Notes: generated by a model not told the origin, from the letters alone. A stretch of DNA of 60,000 nucleotides from Liolophura sinensis (GCF_032854445.1 NC_088304.1:27227732-27287731), one strand, 5' to 3'. Positions 11,668 through 24,839 are shown, counted from the stretch's first letter. Translations and numbers: made by a program.

Positions 11668-12887
11668 CCACCTATGTGCACAACCGACACCCAGAATAAC
11701 TATAGTTTATGAGTACATGGGAACTGGATAACTGCGTTGTAAGTTTGAAAGGATACTGTCTCCTTGCTTTACATGCGCAGTGTTATCACTTGATAGTTTT
11801 TATCTGACATGAAAACGAAACCACAAGAAAACAGGCTGGTACAAAGGCAAATATTGATTGTATCGCCTACAGACGATTGCTATAATGTCTTGAAATAAAC
11901 AGCATGTCTTTCATTCTTCCCATAGTTGCAGGCCGATCTTTGGAGACACGACCTGATATAGGAGGACAAACAGGAATATTAAGGGTTTAAAATCTACAAT
12001 CTGCTTTCAAGTAGAAGTGTTTCATGTATCTAATGAAAGGTGGAGGTTTCCCGCACTCGTAAATCTGACCGTTATGGCAAAAGCAAAAATTTGTTTTGAC
12101 AGACATATATCGGTAGTCACAATTCTTCGCCCAAGGATATTGGAGTTCGTAATGGGACACATACAGAGGAAATTAACTATGATTATCGCCCACGCATGTA
12201 GACGTACTTCGGGCTAAGAACCGCATAATGTCACACCTGACGAGACGAAACAACCACAATGCGCAACCACAATGCGAAAAACAGGTTAAACAAACTGCAC
12301 ACTCACTTGTAGAGAAGGCACAATATGTATAAGTAAACGACCAGGGATATTTGTAAGATTCTAGGTTGTTTTACCATAAAGGGCACACGTTGCTATAAGT
12401 GACATCGGAGAAATGTGCCCCGCAAACAACAGATGCTATGATTATGTTTTACAAACGCTTTATATTTTGACTGGAGTTTAACGTGTAAATCAGAATGATT
12501 GCATATATTGAAATCAGCGTTGTGGTTGTCGCAAACCGACTGAAGCCCGGAGAAAACTACCACATTTCGTAACTCACATACTTTCTCATTTAAAAAAACA
12601 AACCCCGCCGTTAATTTAAGAACTCTTACAGTCTATGCCACTGCAAAATGAATAACTGCTAAAATCTCACCAAGAACAGGTGAATTGACAATACACTGCC
12701 CGAGCTAAACAGGCCCCCGTCCTCACGCTGGAAAAGTCACCTAACGAGATGACACATTTTTCCCGGGATAAGCCACTGAACGTAAAAACAGCAAAACATA
12801 AAAGCACAATCATTTGTTTGGTTAGCAGGTATTGAGCGGACAAAGGGAACTACAATGGCTCTAACAGAAACAATGTGAATTGCAGCT
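11668..12887. other. No gene recognised
   Basis: AT-rich sequence. Short open stretches only. Confidence 0.5.
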
Positions 12888-13255
12888 ATTGGCGCATTTA
12901 CATGAACAGTTAGAATAAAACCCTAACTGAGGTAAACTATCAGGAAGCCGTTCTTATGGTCACATGTGACCATTTTCCAACTATATATATTGTATTCCTG
13001 TATAGACCAGGATTATGCTGGTTGACTAAGTGTCAGCAATGCCTGTTCACTTTGGATTCTTTTGATGTCTTTGTAAATCTGTATTTGGAGAAATTGTAGT
13101 CAAGTTACGTCCAACAAATTTCAATGAATATAACAGAGCAATTCTAATCTCATCTTGCTCAAGATATTGTGCTACGGGGACATGTTGATTGCTACCATGG
13201 ATGTATTTCCGTGAAGGGTTAGAATAAAACCATAACCCAGGTAAACTGAATGTTT
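12888..13255 (-). repeat. Dispersed repeat family R3, two partial copies
   Basis: Inverted R3 pieces: acatgaacagttagaataaaaccctaactgaggtaaact with ggtcacatgtgaccatttt at 12900-12985, and gaagggttagaataaaaccataacccaggtaaact at 13212-13248. Confidence 0.5.
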
Positions 13256-15359
13256 AGATTACAGTCAAGATAACAATTAAGGCACGCTGTGTGAACATAC
13301 CGTAACTTTCTACATTTTATAACAATTTCCTATACAAAATAATTTAGGTAGCATACTACAAACGGATTTGTTAGAATTCCATTTGTGGCATTAAAAGAAA
13401 GTTTACACTGTTATGAAATGACGTCAAAAAATACGTGACGTTTGCTACACAATTGAATATATAGAATAACAAAAATCTTTTTTCCTGCTCAGTCTTTTGA
13501 GACGCCCGGTGTTACATCTTCATTTATAATCCTGTTTATGTTTATTAAATTTAAACAGATTAAGTCAATCAAATGAAAAGGCAACAGTTTATTCTTCATG
13601 TGTTTGCCCGACGGCGAGGATTTTTTACTTTTACGCCTTAATCACCGTTGATATTCACCGTCGTGTCTTTTAGAATTACAGACAATAGGTAATTTTTTTT
13701 AGCTTTTTCAATTTTGAGAGTTTTTAAAGTGACAAAGCAAACACTTTCTGCAATAATATGTATCTTTGTCATAAAATGGCTAATGGCAAGACATTATCTC
13801 TAGATAATGGCTTCAATTGTCAAAAAGGCCGTTCTGTTTGTTAACTCTGCTGGCACTATCTTTACGCAGAATCTCGGTGTTATGTTTTCGTTGTTAGTTG
13901 AAATTTTCTCAAAGGACGGAAGACCAAGGAGTTTATGGCCTGTTATGATTGGCTCTTCGTCAGTGGTTATCATGGATTGCTGTTACTTGTCCTCGTTCAC
14001 TCAGTTCATTTAACACTGTACGTCTACAAACGTAAAATTTTAAGTATTTGAATTACGCTTGTGTGATTTGTTACCACCTAGAAAGCAGTGTAACACTTCG
14101 AGCTCATTACGTAACTGTCAAAACCAGGACACAAATATTTATCAACGAACAGCTAAGGCTTACATTTCCTGTCAGTGTTCACCTGATATAGCTACGAGCA
14201 TAAAGATTCTAATTAACATATAAGTGTTTATGAACTTTGATTTCAGGATGCCGTGTTCAGGATAGTCATTTGATAAGGCTCCATGAACGAAGACCGACTG
14301 ATAATATCACGTACCCTCGTAATTGAAATGAAATCACAAAGGTTTCTTTTGCGATTTCTTTGTTGAGAATGTTTCTGTCAGCACGTTCTGTTGGTAATAG
14401 CCTTATCTGGAACAACAGTCTTGACATCTAAACATCTAATGATATATTAAATATCTAAGTGGAACCTAAGCAATAATAAAGATCGTCGGCATGTATGTAG
14501 CTGGACTAAAACAAAAGTTTTATATGAATGTCCAAAATAATATAGACATGTTTCAAACTTGACACTTATGAAAAAAGACCAGTGCCATACCAGTTAATAA
14601 TATAACACTATGGTGAAATTAGATCAATAACCAATGAGATTCGCCGATAAATTTCTAATGCGCATGGGCATGTTTTACACTTTTAATAAAAACATTTTAT
14701 CAGCTGTTTTGGGTAAAACACTGGGGTGTGCCCCGGTAAGAATAAACAAATGAAACTGTTCTCCAGCCACTTACATGCACATTATGAAATGTGTTCTGGG
14801 ATTACTGACCAAGTTTACACTAGGTAGGTAACTTTGAACTTCAACTGGCCAAATATATATATTAATTATAGAAGGTATCTATATTATAGGATGAGAATCG
14901 CAGAATGATGCCAAAACCCCAGAATTGCGTGGGCGTGAACTAGAAATGAAACTGAAAGGGATTTATTTTGTGTTTTAAATGTAAAAAAAAAATGGAATAC
15001 TTATCCCTATTTAAATCGGAAATATTCTACAATATTTCTGTGCCCTCTATAATTTAAAAACAAAACTTCACTCAAAAATGCTGTATTTTGGAAGATTTGT
15101 TTTTTTCCTTTTCTGACAGCAAACTTTCTTCGTAAAGACGTCTACACATAAACCATTTTCCATGTTAAAAAGTTCGACTGTTTTTTACTTTTTTTACGAA
15201 AAAGATTCACGACTTACACCAGAAAAAATCTGTGTTTCCTTAAATATGGCGGCCGATCGGTAATGATTGTTCGTTATATCATCTAAAGACTAAAACCATG
15301 AATAATAAAACAATAGTAAGTAACAGGTGTGGTAGTTGGCAAATCACACAAAAACCGTC
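13256..15359. other. No gene recognised
   Basis: AT-rich sequence with homopolymer runs. A 68-codon plus-strand frame at 13807 has no splice support and no recognisable motif. Confidence 0.5.
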
Positions 15360-15520
15360 CACCAATTTGCACTTCATTTATACTTTCTTAGTTCTTTGGT
15401 GGTTTGTCTTAAACGTCATTTTGGGAATTAGCCATGCCATCATTCCCCTCGGACATCCGATATGGTTGACGGCTGGAGAACAAACGTCTGTTTAGACGCA
15501 TGAATTCTTGCCAGTAATCT
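15360..15520 (+). repeat. Dispersed repeat family R4, copy
   Basis: R4 carries tagttctttggtggttt, gggaattggctttgcgattattgac, ggaacgtcc and ggttgacggctggtatacgaatgtctgtttcgac. No coding frame is shared between copies. Confidence 0.5.
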
Positions 15521-16239
15521 TTACTAATCAACAACGATTGTACTGGGCACCTGTTTCTATCTTAAGGTCATGGTTAGAAATATAACCGTTTTGAAATGTA
15601 GGAATACCAAAGATTAACCAGTGATAATCTAATCATAACGATCACGTGACAGAGACGCTCGAGGAGTGGAGATAAACTGTCCAAGTCACTCCTACAAGAG
15701 ATTACAATCTCCTATAACATTCTGAAAAAGATGTAAAGTGCCAAATAGTCCATTAAGTCTAATTAGGACGAAATGTTAAGTGAATAGTAAATAGCTTTGG
15801 TGAGAGTCATAACAATTTACCTAATTAAGCTCAATTAAAATCCATATATTTGAGAGGATTATGCCTGGTACTCGTACAGAAATCATGATGTACCCCCCGA
15901 GGAACACGGGATCATTTACAGCCCACCCCAGGCTCGTGGGCCCTTCACGTGCCGTATATCTCCTCGCGATAAGTTTGCGGATGAAGAATAACACGCACAT
16001 AGTGTTTATTTTAAACTGGCATCGAATGAAACATTTTATATTTGAGTCAAAAGGCATTGCATGATGAAAATCGAAGCATGTGAGATAGGGTAAAAAGTGT
16101 GATTTACAATCGTTGTGCAGGAGTTGTTCGTAGAGTTGTGTGATAATAAAATGAACATGAAATTCAAATAACCTTCGTCCTGTTTACTCCATTTTACAAA
16201 TGTTTACATTTGGGAAAGACGATATAAGCAGAGGAACAT
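15521..16239. other. GC-rich patch, otherwise no gene
   Basis: A GC-richer patch at 15885-15970 is open on both strands. The splice sites around it are poor, so it is not called. Confidence 0.4.
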
Positions 16240-16307
16240 TTATTTATTTATTTTACTGGTGTTTTACGCCGTGCTCAAGAATATTTCACTTATACGACGG
16301 CGGCCAG
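16240..16307 (-). mobile_element. SINE family A, 3' tail fragment
   Basis: Only the tail and its neighbouring body are present, tttatttatttatttt to cggcggccag. It stops abruptly at 16307. Confidence 0.6.
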
Positions 16308-16545
16308 AAACGTACTAGAAACATTTAAGCATCCATGTTATAAGACGTACTTGGTAATGGTGTGATCAGTAGCATATACCGTTACTCATGTACCTGTCCT
16401 TGGTTTCAATGGTATGTAGGACTTAAATAATGAAGTATTGATTAAAACTTCAAACAGGTTCATATTTCGTCACATGGAAATCCAGGTATCCAGATTATTA
16501 GACTTACCTGGTGTTTATGTGAACATTTGCATAAGCAGGGATTAG

Positions 16546-16707
16546 CAAATCCACGACCATCCGCAGGTTGCTGAAAGACCTTCCCACTTACGGCCGGAGA
16601 GGAAGCCAGGATGAGCTGGACTTGAACTCACAGCGACCGCATTGGTGAGAGGCTCCTGGGTCATTACGCTGCGCTAGCGCGCTAACCGACTGAGCCACGG
16701 AGGCCCC
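16546..16707 (-). mobile_element. SINE family A head half with 10-bp target duplication
   Basis: Holds the tRNA-like head and first half of the body (ccacgaccatccgcagg to cggaggcccc) and lacks the tail. It is flanked by CAGGGATTAG at 16536-16545 and 16708-16717. Loss of the 3' end, with duplication kept, is unusual for a LINE-mobilised element. Confidence 0.7.
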
Positions 16708-16717
16708 CAGGGATTAG

Positions 16718-17319
16718 TGCACTTGTGTTTGACTTCATTAGCATTTAGGACTTATATGGCATTTTTTTAACCTAGAATGCATTCCTGTTTTTGCTGCATT
16801 AAAATAAGGTAATTACTTCTTACGTTTGTATATATAAAGATAGATATCAATAGATGACGTTGTGATTACGAGTAGATCGTTTAGCAACAATTAATAAAGA
16901 AAATAGAGCATGTACATGGTCATCGATGGAACATATGCAAGAAGTATCTAAGATCGTGTGCATTATGTTCAGCAAACTGATGATAACTCTTGTTATAATA
17001 CGCTTTTGTCATTTATAGATGTAAACAAAAAAGCTATTGTGGTATGGGTGGCAACATTTGTTTTGCCCCACGTAACATATCAGTGCTCAAAACAATGTAA
17101 ATTTCTCCCAAAAAACTCGGGTCAGACAGGGTGCCATAGCTATTCAGGCGAAGGAAGCACAACTGTGATACTTGTTTAATTGTTATTTGACTTGGAACTC
17201 ATTAATGGACTACGAATTTGAACTTTGGTATGGAATTCATGCCTGGAATATCCACTGTCTGCCCGGCATCATTGAAAACTGATGACCGCTTCTTTCTTGT
17301 GTGTTATCGGCTTTATTTA
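16718..17319. other. No gene recognised
   Basis: AT-rich sequence between a SINE and an R4 repeat. Confidence 0.5.
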
Positions 17320-17450
17320 ATATTTGTATAATTTCTTACATACCTTTGTCTTTGGGAGCTAGTTGTTTTGGAAATGGATCTTGCGATTATCGACTTGGAA
17401 CGCCCTTTACGAACTACGAATGGTATATGAATGTCGGACATGGCGCTTAT
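17320..17450 (+). repeat. Dispersed repeat family R4, copy
   Basis: Contains gattatcgacttggaacgccctttacgaactacgaatggtatatgaatgtcgg. Confidence 0.45.
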
Positions 17451-17859
17451 ATTTCTCCCTGACTCTGTCCAGTTTCCTCCATTGAGGAATCTAATCATCC
17501 TCAAATGTAAGACTTTCTTGAATCTTGGGAAAACAGACATTCATGTACAAATCGTCATCTATCGTTCCAGATCAATGATGGTAAGGCAAGTTTTCGACAC
17601 TACGTTCAACAAAACCATCATAGTATCAGGAAAGTATATAAAGTACTAACTTAGAAAGGAAGCATACAATATACTGAACCAGTAACAAAACCTGGCCCCT
17701 TTGAATTGTTTACTCATCGTTATGACAACACACTAGTCGAGGAATTCTAGACCAGTGATGTCTACAGAATGTAACTAACATCACCCCTTCTACCTAATTC
17801 TACTTAACCCATGGCACTAGGCGTTCTCTAACTTCCCACTACAACATTTACATGAACTT

Positions 17860-17965
17860 AGTTAAGTTGAAATCAGTCCATATTTGACAGATTAGTTGTG
17901 ACAATTTGTCAACTGTCACATTGCTGTCACTATTTTGGGTTTACTTTCCTTTTTTCTGGGTAATG
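17860..17965 (-). repeat. Dispersed repeat family R3, fragment
   Basis: Contains gacaatttgtcaactgtcacattgctgtcact, the inverted middle of R3. Confidence 0.35.
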
Positions 17966-20771
17966 TACTGTACAGCAAGAGTGAGAAATTAGGACGTTTT
18001 GACATTTTATGTAAGGAGAAGACGTGACCAGTTTTCAGTGATGACGGAAAGTTGAAAGGAATGTTTTAGATGCATACACGTAACAAGCACCCAGTAGGGT
18101 TAGAGGCAGAAATACAGGTTCGCTGTTTGTTTGTGTAATAATGTTTAAATTGCCTACTTCGTCATAAAATGATAACGACGACTTAATATCGGCATTTATG
18201 TATGCCCTTGAGTAGTGACACTGACATATGCTGACGATGTTACACACTGTCTTTAAAAATTGCAACCTCTCGCCATTTTGTGTTTCTCACGCATTCTCCA
18301 ACTGTATGACACATGCCACACTGAAACACTGAATACACCCTTTTGGGCTAATGCAGTTTTATGGTCACTTAATCTCTCTAAATGCTATTCAATCACACTT
18401 GAATTAATTCCTTTTTCGAAGTAAACCTGTACCTGGTGTTAAAGTGTTCACCCACAGTTTTTAAATAAAACAAATCTCACCAGCACTGCGGGTGATTTGA
18501 ATATTATGAGATAGGGTATTCCTGGGGTCAAAGCGATAGCCATCTATGCAGTTTTACGAGCTCTGGTACAAATTAGACACAATGAATATCTAATTAGCTA
18601 GGCAGCCTGGATGGAACTGGAGTTCATCTCGTAATGAATAGACTACGTCTCATACACAGTTGTCGATCTTGAGACGTAATCGAGAAGCGATAGCAATTGT
18701 GCTGATATTGTGAAATATGTATACACATATATTGTTTTCATCACTTGCCACATCCTCCAACAACCTTCTGGCTTTCCGTGTCGGTTGTCTTGATCTAGTA
18801 GAGAAATGTAACCCGAAGCTACATGGGATAGACCATTGGCGGAGATAACAAACAACAATAATGGGCATTTTTAGAAGCACTCATATTCTATGACCACCGG
18901 TGCAAAAAATTCTATATTAATTAATACGCTAAGTGGACATCTCATTATGTCTTAAGTGTTCCGTTAATGGGAATGATAATATTCCGTGCAAAGATGATCT
19001 GCTAAAGCACCTGCTAAATGGGCCTATTTGAATATCTGGCATTACAATATGCTGAGTGGTCGTGTGACCCACTGTCAGAAGTAGGTAATACTTTAAAAAC
19101 ATTTTGAGTAATGCATTAGCGAATGTGTGTCCAAGACTTAACACCATTTCTACTTCAACCCCATTAGTCTCCTATGAATATATCACAGAAGTTTGTGTGT
19201 GTGTGTCTGCCATGGTGTAAAACATTGAATTTGGGTTTTAAATGTAAAAAAAAACAAAAAAAAAACAGTCACGCCCCGTGGGATCGCGTTGTATCTTCAT
19301 ATGAAAACCACTGGCGATGATATATGTATATTTAAGTACACATAACTCAACAAACTTCTAAAGTTTGCGAAGACGAGACTTTGAAAACGGGGAAAGGACT
19401 GTATGCTATGTTTAAACACTTGAAAGGAGAACACCGCGTACTGACAACCCACTGTGACCTGACGTATAGTGGCAGGAGCAGATTTACTTCCATTATGTTG
19501 CAATTACATATTATATCTAAGCATGTAGTCGTTGTATAGTATAATCCTTATGAATATACCGATTCCTGAAAAACCACTATCATGACAAACACCAACATAT
19601 TATAAACACAAAAACTGTGTTGGGTATAATTAGCGTGACACTTTGTTTTCGTCATAAATAATGTTAACCTATTTACGCAAGGTTCTCCATTTACTAGCCA
19701 TTGATGCAGTTGAGAACATAGACAAGGTACGAGGTTATTAGCCATGCGTAACTCTCTGTCTCTACACTCGACAAACCAGCTCGACACCGGCCTTAATATA
19801 ATTAATCCTAGACCATACAGCCCGTCCCTGAGCCTGCAGAGCGACTCCTACCTCAGAGAAGAAACTTGTTAATCATTTCTAACCAGAACACATATAACCA
19901 AGCACGGTATTTAATACCATGCTGATAAAAAATGATTTTTTGTATAGGGGAAGCATTTTGAGTCACCGTACCGTGATACCTGGCTGCCGTTCCCGAACTG
20001 TACATACTAGTGCTGGATCCAGGTTAATTAAAATTATTACACTTTGAAACAAAGGTGAACTAGTCCATTAGATGTCCTTAAATGCTCTGAGCGAAGGAAT
20101 TTCAAACCATTGTTATGGGGTGGCGGAGATCGTTAGAAGACAAGTGAAAATTGACTTCATTAATGCATAGAAATTATTTCGGAGAAAATGCCATGCAATT
20201 GAAAAGCTTCTGTGACATACACTGCGATGGTTCATGTACTTTAATGTTAAATTTGACGCACTGCTTAATCCCAAGAAGATTGCGCTTTAGCAAACAGGTG
20301 CAGTCAGCAACAGAACATACTTACTAAGAGCAATTGTGTACAAAAATGCACATGTGTACCACAAATGCACGCTGATTATAACAAATTGGTCCAGGAATAT
20401 TAATGTGTGCCTTGTTTACAACATGTTTATATACCTACAGATCCAGATGGTGTACTTGTGATACACATATTTTTTACATCTCGAGTTACACAAAAACAAA
20501 TGTACAACATGGTACACATCGGCCTTTTGAGAGCAGACACTTTAAACGGAAGGAAAAATGACATAAAAAATCCTTCGCTACGTTAAACAATTGATTATGC
20601 ACACTAAGTTGAATTTCTTCTCGTTGTGCGCATGACTTGGAAGAGTTCCGGGCACCTTGTATTTCAAAGGTAACAATTGTTCAGAACAGATGGCCATATA
20701 ATACAACTAGTGGTATGAATCAAGCCAACGGCTGTAATGTAGAAGTATTGGCAAAACAAATAGCTACTCAC
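17966..20771. other. No gene recognised
   Basis: Mostly AT-rich. A minus-strand open stretch near 19690-19790 has a somewhat coding look but no clear splice sites. At 20335-20515 the word tgtac and its relatives recur. Confidence 0.45.
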
Positions 20772-20939
20772 TCGTGTAAACCAACCGTCTGGTGACAGCA
20801 ACGAAACTCCTTGTTGGCCCAATGTCCATATATCGAAAGGTAGTCTTGAGTTTTGCCAACAAGAAGTCCCGTTCACGACAAGCCCCTTACAAATAGACCA
20901 CTTCACCGGCCAGGAGTTGGTGGCAAGTGATGAGCAGGG
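20772..20939 (-). CDS. Candidate 168-nt Cys-containing internal exon
   Basis: The acceptor TGGTTTCTTTTGCAG and the donor CGA|GTGAGT bound exactly 56 codons, with only one frame open (phase 0-0). Three cysteines and several tryptophans, as in WSICKGLVVNGTSCW and FDIWTLGQQGVSLL, suggest an extracellular domain. I do not recognise the family. It is phase-compatible with the candidate exon ending at 24840, but 3.9 kb of minisatellite and repeat DNA lie between, and no cDNA supports the link. Confidence 0.4.
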
Positions 20940-21844
20940 CTGCAAAAGAAACCAGACTTTCGAACTAACCCCCAGGGGGAGTAAGAAAGTCGTGTCAAAT
21001 GACAGGTGAAAAAAAAACATTAACTTTTCTCATTAATCAGGCGGACGACATATAAGATAGCTTTCGCATGTAAATTATGAAGTTTGTTTTTAGTTAAGAC
21101 AATAGGATATGCTGCATATGTTGTTCTAAATAAAGACGGCGAAATGCTCAGGATATACTCTCTTGTATTATGATAGGCACCAACAGGGTTGAATATCTCT
21201 TATATTGTGTAATTTAGAGTCCTCAAACCTGAGTACTTAAAAAAGCTACCTGTCGGGACTAATTGAAATGTTTTTTTAGTAAATGACAACACTCTATAAA
21301 ATGTCAGCGACTTTTTCTTGTGTTTTACGATAGATGCTGCAAAAACTATATTCCTCGTTATATTACGAAGTAGATGCTCGTGAAACTTCTTATTTTGTTA
21401 ATAGATAGCAGCTTAAAGCACATCCTTGTACAGCCAAACTTCTCAAGGGGTATGCAATGTTTTGTTTGTAAAGAATATCGCTTTAAAGGAGGGCCTTCTA
21501 CATTGAACATATTTAGATTACCAACTTTTACAATTTAAATTCGTGAGTTCTCTTTCATAAAATACTGCTAGGGTTGTGTAAAAGCTTTGTCATAATTTTG
21601 AGGGCACAGGAGGGATTCATTGATTGATATATTCATCAAGCGATGTAGGATTCACTCAGCACTTTGGGGGACATGCGACAATGATCGAATGAGTTGGCCA
21701 GGTAGACGGGGTCACTTAATAAAGTTACGTGCTACACTTCAGCTCGCCTTCATTAGACTGTAAAGCAGGAAGTTTGTCTCTACATCCGTACACATGAAGG
21801 CTTTGGATGAGGAATATATACTACGACATAGAGAGTAAAACCTG
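20940..21844. other. No gene recognised
   Basis: Would be intron upstream of the candidate exon at 20772-20939. Nothing else is seen. Confidence 0.45.
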
Positions 21845-22825
21845 ATCAGCGACTACAATGTGGTAGTGTAATATCAGCGACTACTGTGCGCTAGTGTGAT
21901 AACAGCGAAAACAGAGTGGTGGTGTGATAGCAGCGACTACAGAGTGGTAGTGTGATATCAACGACTGCAGTGTGGTAGGGTGATGGCATCGGTACAGTAT
22001 GGTAGTGTGATATCAGCGACTACATTGTAATAGTGTGATATCAGTGGCTACAGTGTGGTAGAATGATATTAGCGACTACAGTGTGGTAGTATGATATCAG
22101 CGACCACAATGTGGTAGAATGATATCAGCGACGACGGTGTGATAGTGTAATTGCATCGGTACAGTGTGGTAGTGTGATATCAGCGACTACATTGTAATAG
22201 TGTGGTATCAGTGGCTACAGCGTGGTAGTATGATATCAGCGACTATAGTGTGGTAGTATGATATCAGCGACCACAGTGAGGTAGTGTGATATCAGGGACA
22301 ACAATGTGGTAGAATGATATCAGCGACGACGGTGTGGTAGTGTGATAGCATCGATAGCAGTGGGGTAGTGTAATATCAGCGACAACAGGGTGGTAGTGTG
22401 AAAGCAGCCACGACAGAGTGGTAGTGTGATAGCATGGGCTACAGTGTGGTAGGGTGATAGCATTGACTATATTGTGGTAGTGTGATATCAGTGACTCCAG
22501 TGTGGTAGTGTGATATCAGCGACTACAGTGTTGTAGTGTAGTAGCATAGACAACAATGTGGTATTGTGATATCAGCGACGACAGAGTGATAGCTTGATAA
22601 CATCGATAACAATGTGCTAGTGGGATATGAGCGACTACGGTGTGGTAGTGTGATAGCAGCGACGACAGAGTGTTAGTGTGATAGCATGGACTACAGTTCG
22701 GTAGTGTGATATCAGCGACTACATTGTCGTAGTGTGATATCAGCGACTACAGTGTGGTAATGTGATATCAACAACGGCAGTGAGGTAGTGCGATATCAGC
22801 GACGACAGTGTGAAGGGTGCGATAT
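21845..22825. repeat. Minisatellite, 28-bp unit, about 35 copies
   Basis: The unit is close to gtggtagtgtgatatcagcgactacagt. Copies differ by many point changes, so the array is old or unconstrained. Some copies change ctac to acgac or agca for atca. Confidence 0.85.
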
Positions 22826-22827
22826 CA

Positions 22828-22900
22828 GCGGCCAACATTATGGTGGGAGGAAACTGGGCTGAGCCCGGAGGAAACTCAAGACCATCCGCAGGTTTTTGCT
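22828..22900 (-). mobile_element. SINE family A fragment inside the 28-bp minisatellite
   Basis: 73 bp of SINE body (cggccaacattatggtggg to ccatccgcagg) is embedded between two blocks of the 28-bp array. The array unit contains gatatcagcg, and the SINE piece starts directly after that motif. Confidence 0.6.
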
Positions 22901-23145
22901 CGACCGAGTGATATTGACAGTAACGGTGACAATGTGACAGTGTGATAGCACCGACGGCAGTGTGATAGTGTGATCGAGTGATTTTGAAAGCAGCGAGGAC
23001 AGTGTAATAGCAGCGACAACAGCGTGGTAACGTTATAGCAGCGACGGCAGTGTGGTGGCGTGAGAGCAGTGATGTCAGTGTTAGGGTGACAGTGTGACAC
23101 TGATAGTAGCGACGACAGTGTGGTAGAGTGATAGCAGCCACGGTT
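22901..23145. repeat. Degenerate continuation of the 28-bp minisatellite
   Basis: The motif gtgatagcagcgacgacagtgtg continues after the embedded SINE piece with irregular unit lengths. It gives a spurious long minus-strand frame. Confidence 0.7.
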
Positions 23146-23398
23146 AAGTCAAGGTTATTCCATAAAACTCTTGTAATAATTCTCTTGTGCGAAAATGTGG
23201 ACAGAGCATCCAGAATCTCTGGCGCTGATTTTGTGTAATTCCGTTTCGATTGCCAAAAATGAGCAGCTGCAATCAAAGCGGAAGTGAGATACATAGTTTG
23301 TTATCGATAGCTGCTATTTTGACATTATACGCAGTTTGAACACTGATTTCACTCAGTCGCCTAGAACATACCTTTTGTCTTTCCAACATCACTTCGGG

Positions 23399-23636
23399 TT
23401 TATTTATTGATTTATTTCATTTGTGTTTTATGCCCTACTCAAGAATATTTTACTTATACGACGTCACCCGTCAGCATTAAGGTGTGGGGAAACCGGGCGA
23501 AGCCCATAGAAATCCCATGACCATCCGTAGACCTACCCGCTTTCCGCCGGAGAGGAAGCAAGCGTGATCTAGACTTGAACTCAAAGCGACCGCATTGTTC
23601 ACAGGCTCCCTGGGTCATTGCACCATGTTGGCGTGA
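23399..23636 (-). mobile_element. SINE family A, near full-length diverged copy
   Basis: Tail tttatttattgatttattt at the left, body motifs (aaaccgggcgaagccc, cggagaggaagc) and part of the head (gcgaccgcattg..ggctccctgggtcattgc) at the right. Confidence 0.65.
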
Positions 23637-23954
23637 CTTGGTTTTTAACGTCGAACTTAACAAATTTTCAGTCATATGACGACAAGTGCATGTAATGTGC
23701 TTCTTTGTCGCAGGACGAATTTCCACCGTTCTTTTATCTAGTGCTGCTTCACTGAGACGGTTACAGACGGTTACTAAGCTAGCCCCGCAGGAGCCATTAT
23801 ATTTATACGGTCAACCAGTCATTGCACTACCCTCTTCATGCTGAACCTAACAGCTTCCTGTTTGAAGGTCTTAGCTGTGACCAACTGTGCTATCGGGGCG
23901 GTGAATATCATTAAAAATGTTGAAAGCTTTGCATGATGCATGATACTGTCACAT

Positions 23955-24095
23955 TGTCGCTCTTTATATGTTTTCTTAGTTCTCTGATTGTTTGTCTTAA
24001 CCGTTTTGGGAATTGGTTTTTGCCATTATTGACGTGGAACGTCCTTGTTGGTTGACGTTTGATATTCGAATCTCTGTTTTCAACGCATAGATCCA
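23955..24095 (+). repeat. Dispersed repeat family R4, copy adjoining the 58-bp array
   Basis: Contains ttagttctctgattgtttgtctt, gggaattggtttttgccattattgacgtggaacgtcc and ttcaacgcatagatccaaag. The 58-bp minisatellite starts just after it. Confidence 0.5.
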
Positions 24096-24101
24096 AAGAA
24101 A

Positions 24102-24778
24102 ATATACCGCAACTTACTGCAACAGCCTTTACCAGTTCCCCGGGCCCAGGGCTGGAATATACCGCGACCTACTGATACAACAGCCTTTAGCAGTTCCTCG
24201 GGCCCAGGGCTGGAATATACCGCGACCTACTGATACAGCAGCCTTTAGCAGTTCCCTAGGCCCTGGGCTGGAATATACCGCGACCTACTGATACAGCAGC
24301 CTTTAGCAGTTCCTCAGGCCCAGGGCTGGAATATACCGCGACCTACTGATACAGCAGCCTTTAGCAGTTCCCTAGGCCCTGGGCTGGAATATACTGCGAC
24401 CTACTGATACAACAGCCTTTAGCAGTTCCCTAGGCCCTGGGCTGGAATATACCGCGACCTACTGATACAACAGCCTTTAGCAGTTCCCTAGGCCCTGGGC
24501 TGGAATATACTGCGACCTACTGATACAGCAGCCTTTAGCAGTTCCCTAGGCCCTGGGTTAGAATATACCGCGACCTACTGATACAGCAGCCTTTAGCAGT
24601 TCCTCAGGCCCAGGGCTGGAATATACCGCGACCTACTGATACAGCAGCCTTTAGCAGTTCCCTAGGCCCTGGGCTGGAATATACCGCGACCTACTGATAC
24701 AGCAGCCTTTAGCAGTTCCCTAGGCCCTGGGCTGGAATATACCGCGACCTACTGATACGGCAGCCTTTAGCAGTTCCC
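24102..24778. repeat. Minisatellite, 58-bp unit, about 12 copies
   Basis: The unit has ctggaatataccgcgaccta, ctgatacagcagcctttagc and agttccctaggccctggg. The period is exactly 58 and copies are over 95% alike, so the array is young. Two variant classes differ at the GC-rich palindromic joint (cctaggccctggg versus cctcaggcccaggg). Confidence 0.9.
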
Positions 24779-24839
24779 CATATTTAACAGTAGAAATTTT
24801 AACATGTCGTTACAGTGAGGCAGTACACTGTCATGATAC

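Noticed and set aside
22740-23294. Minus-strand frame of 184 codons
   Set aside because: It runs through the 28-bp minisatellite and the embedded SINE fragment.
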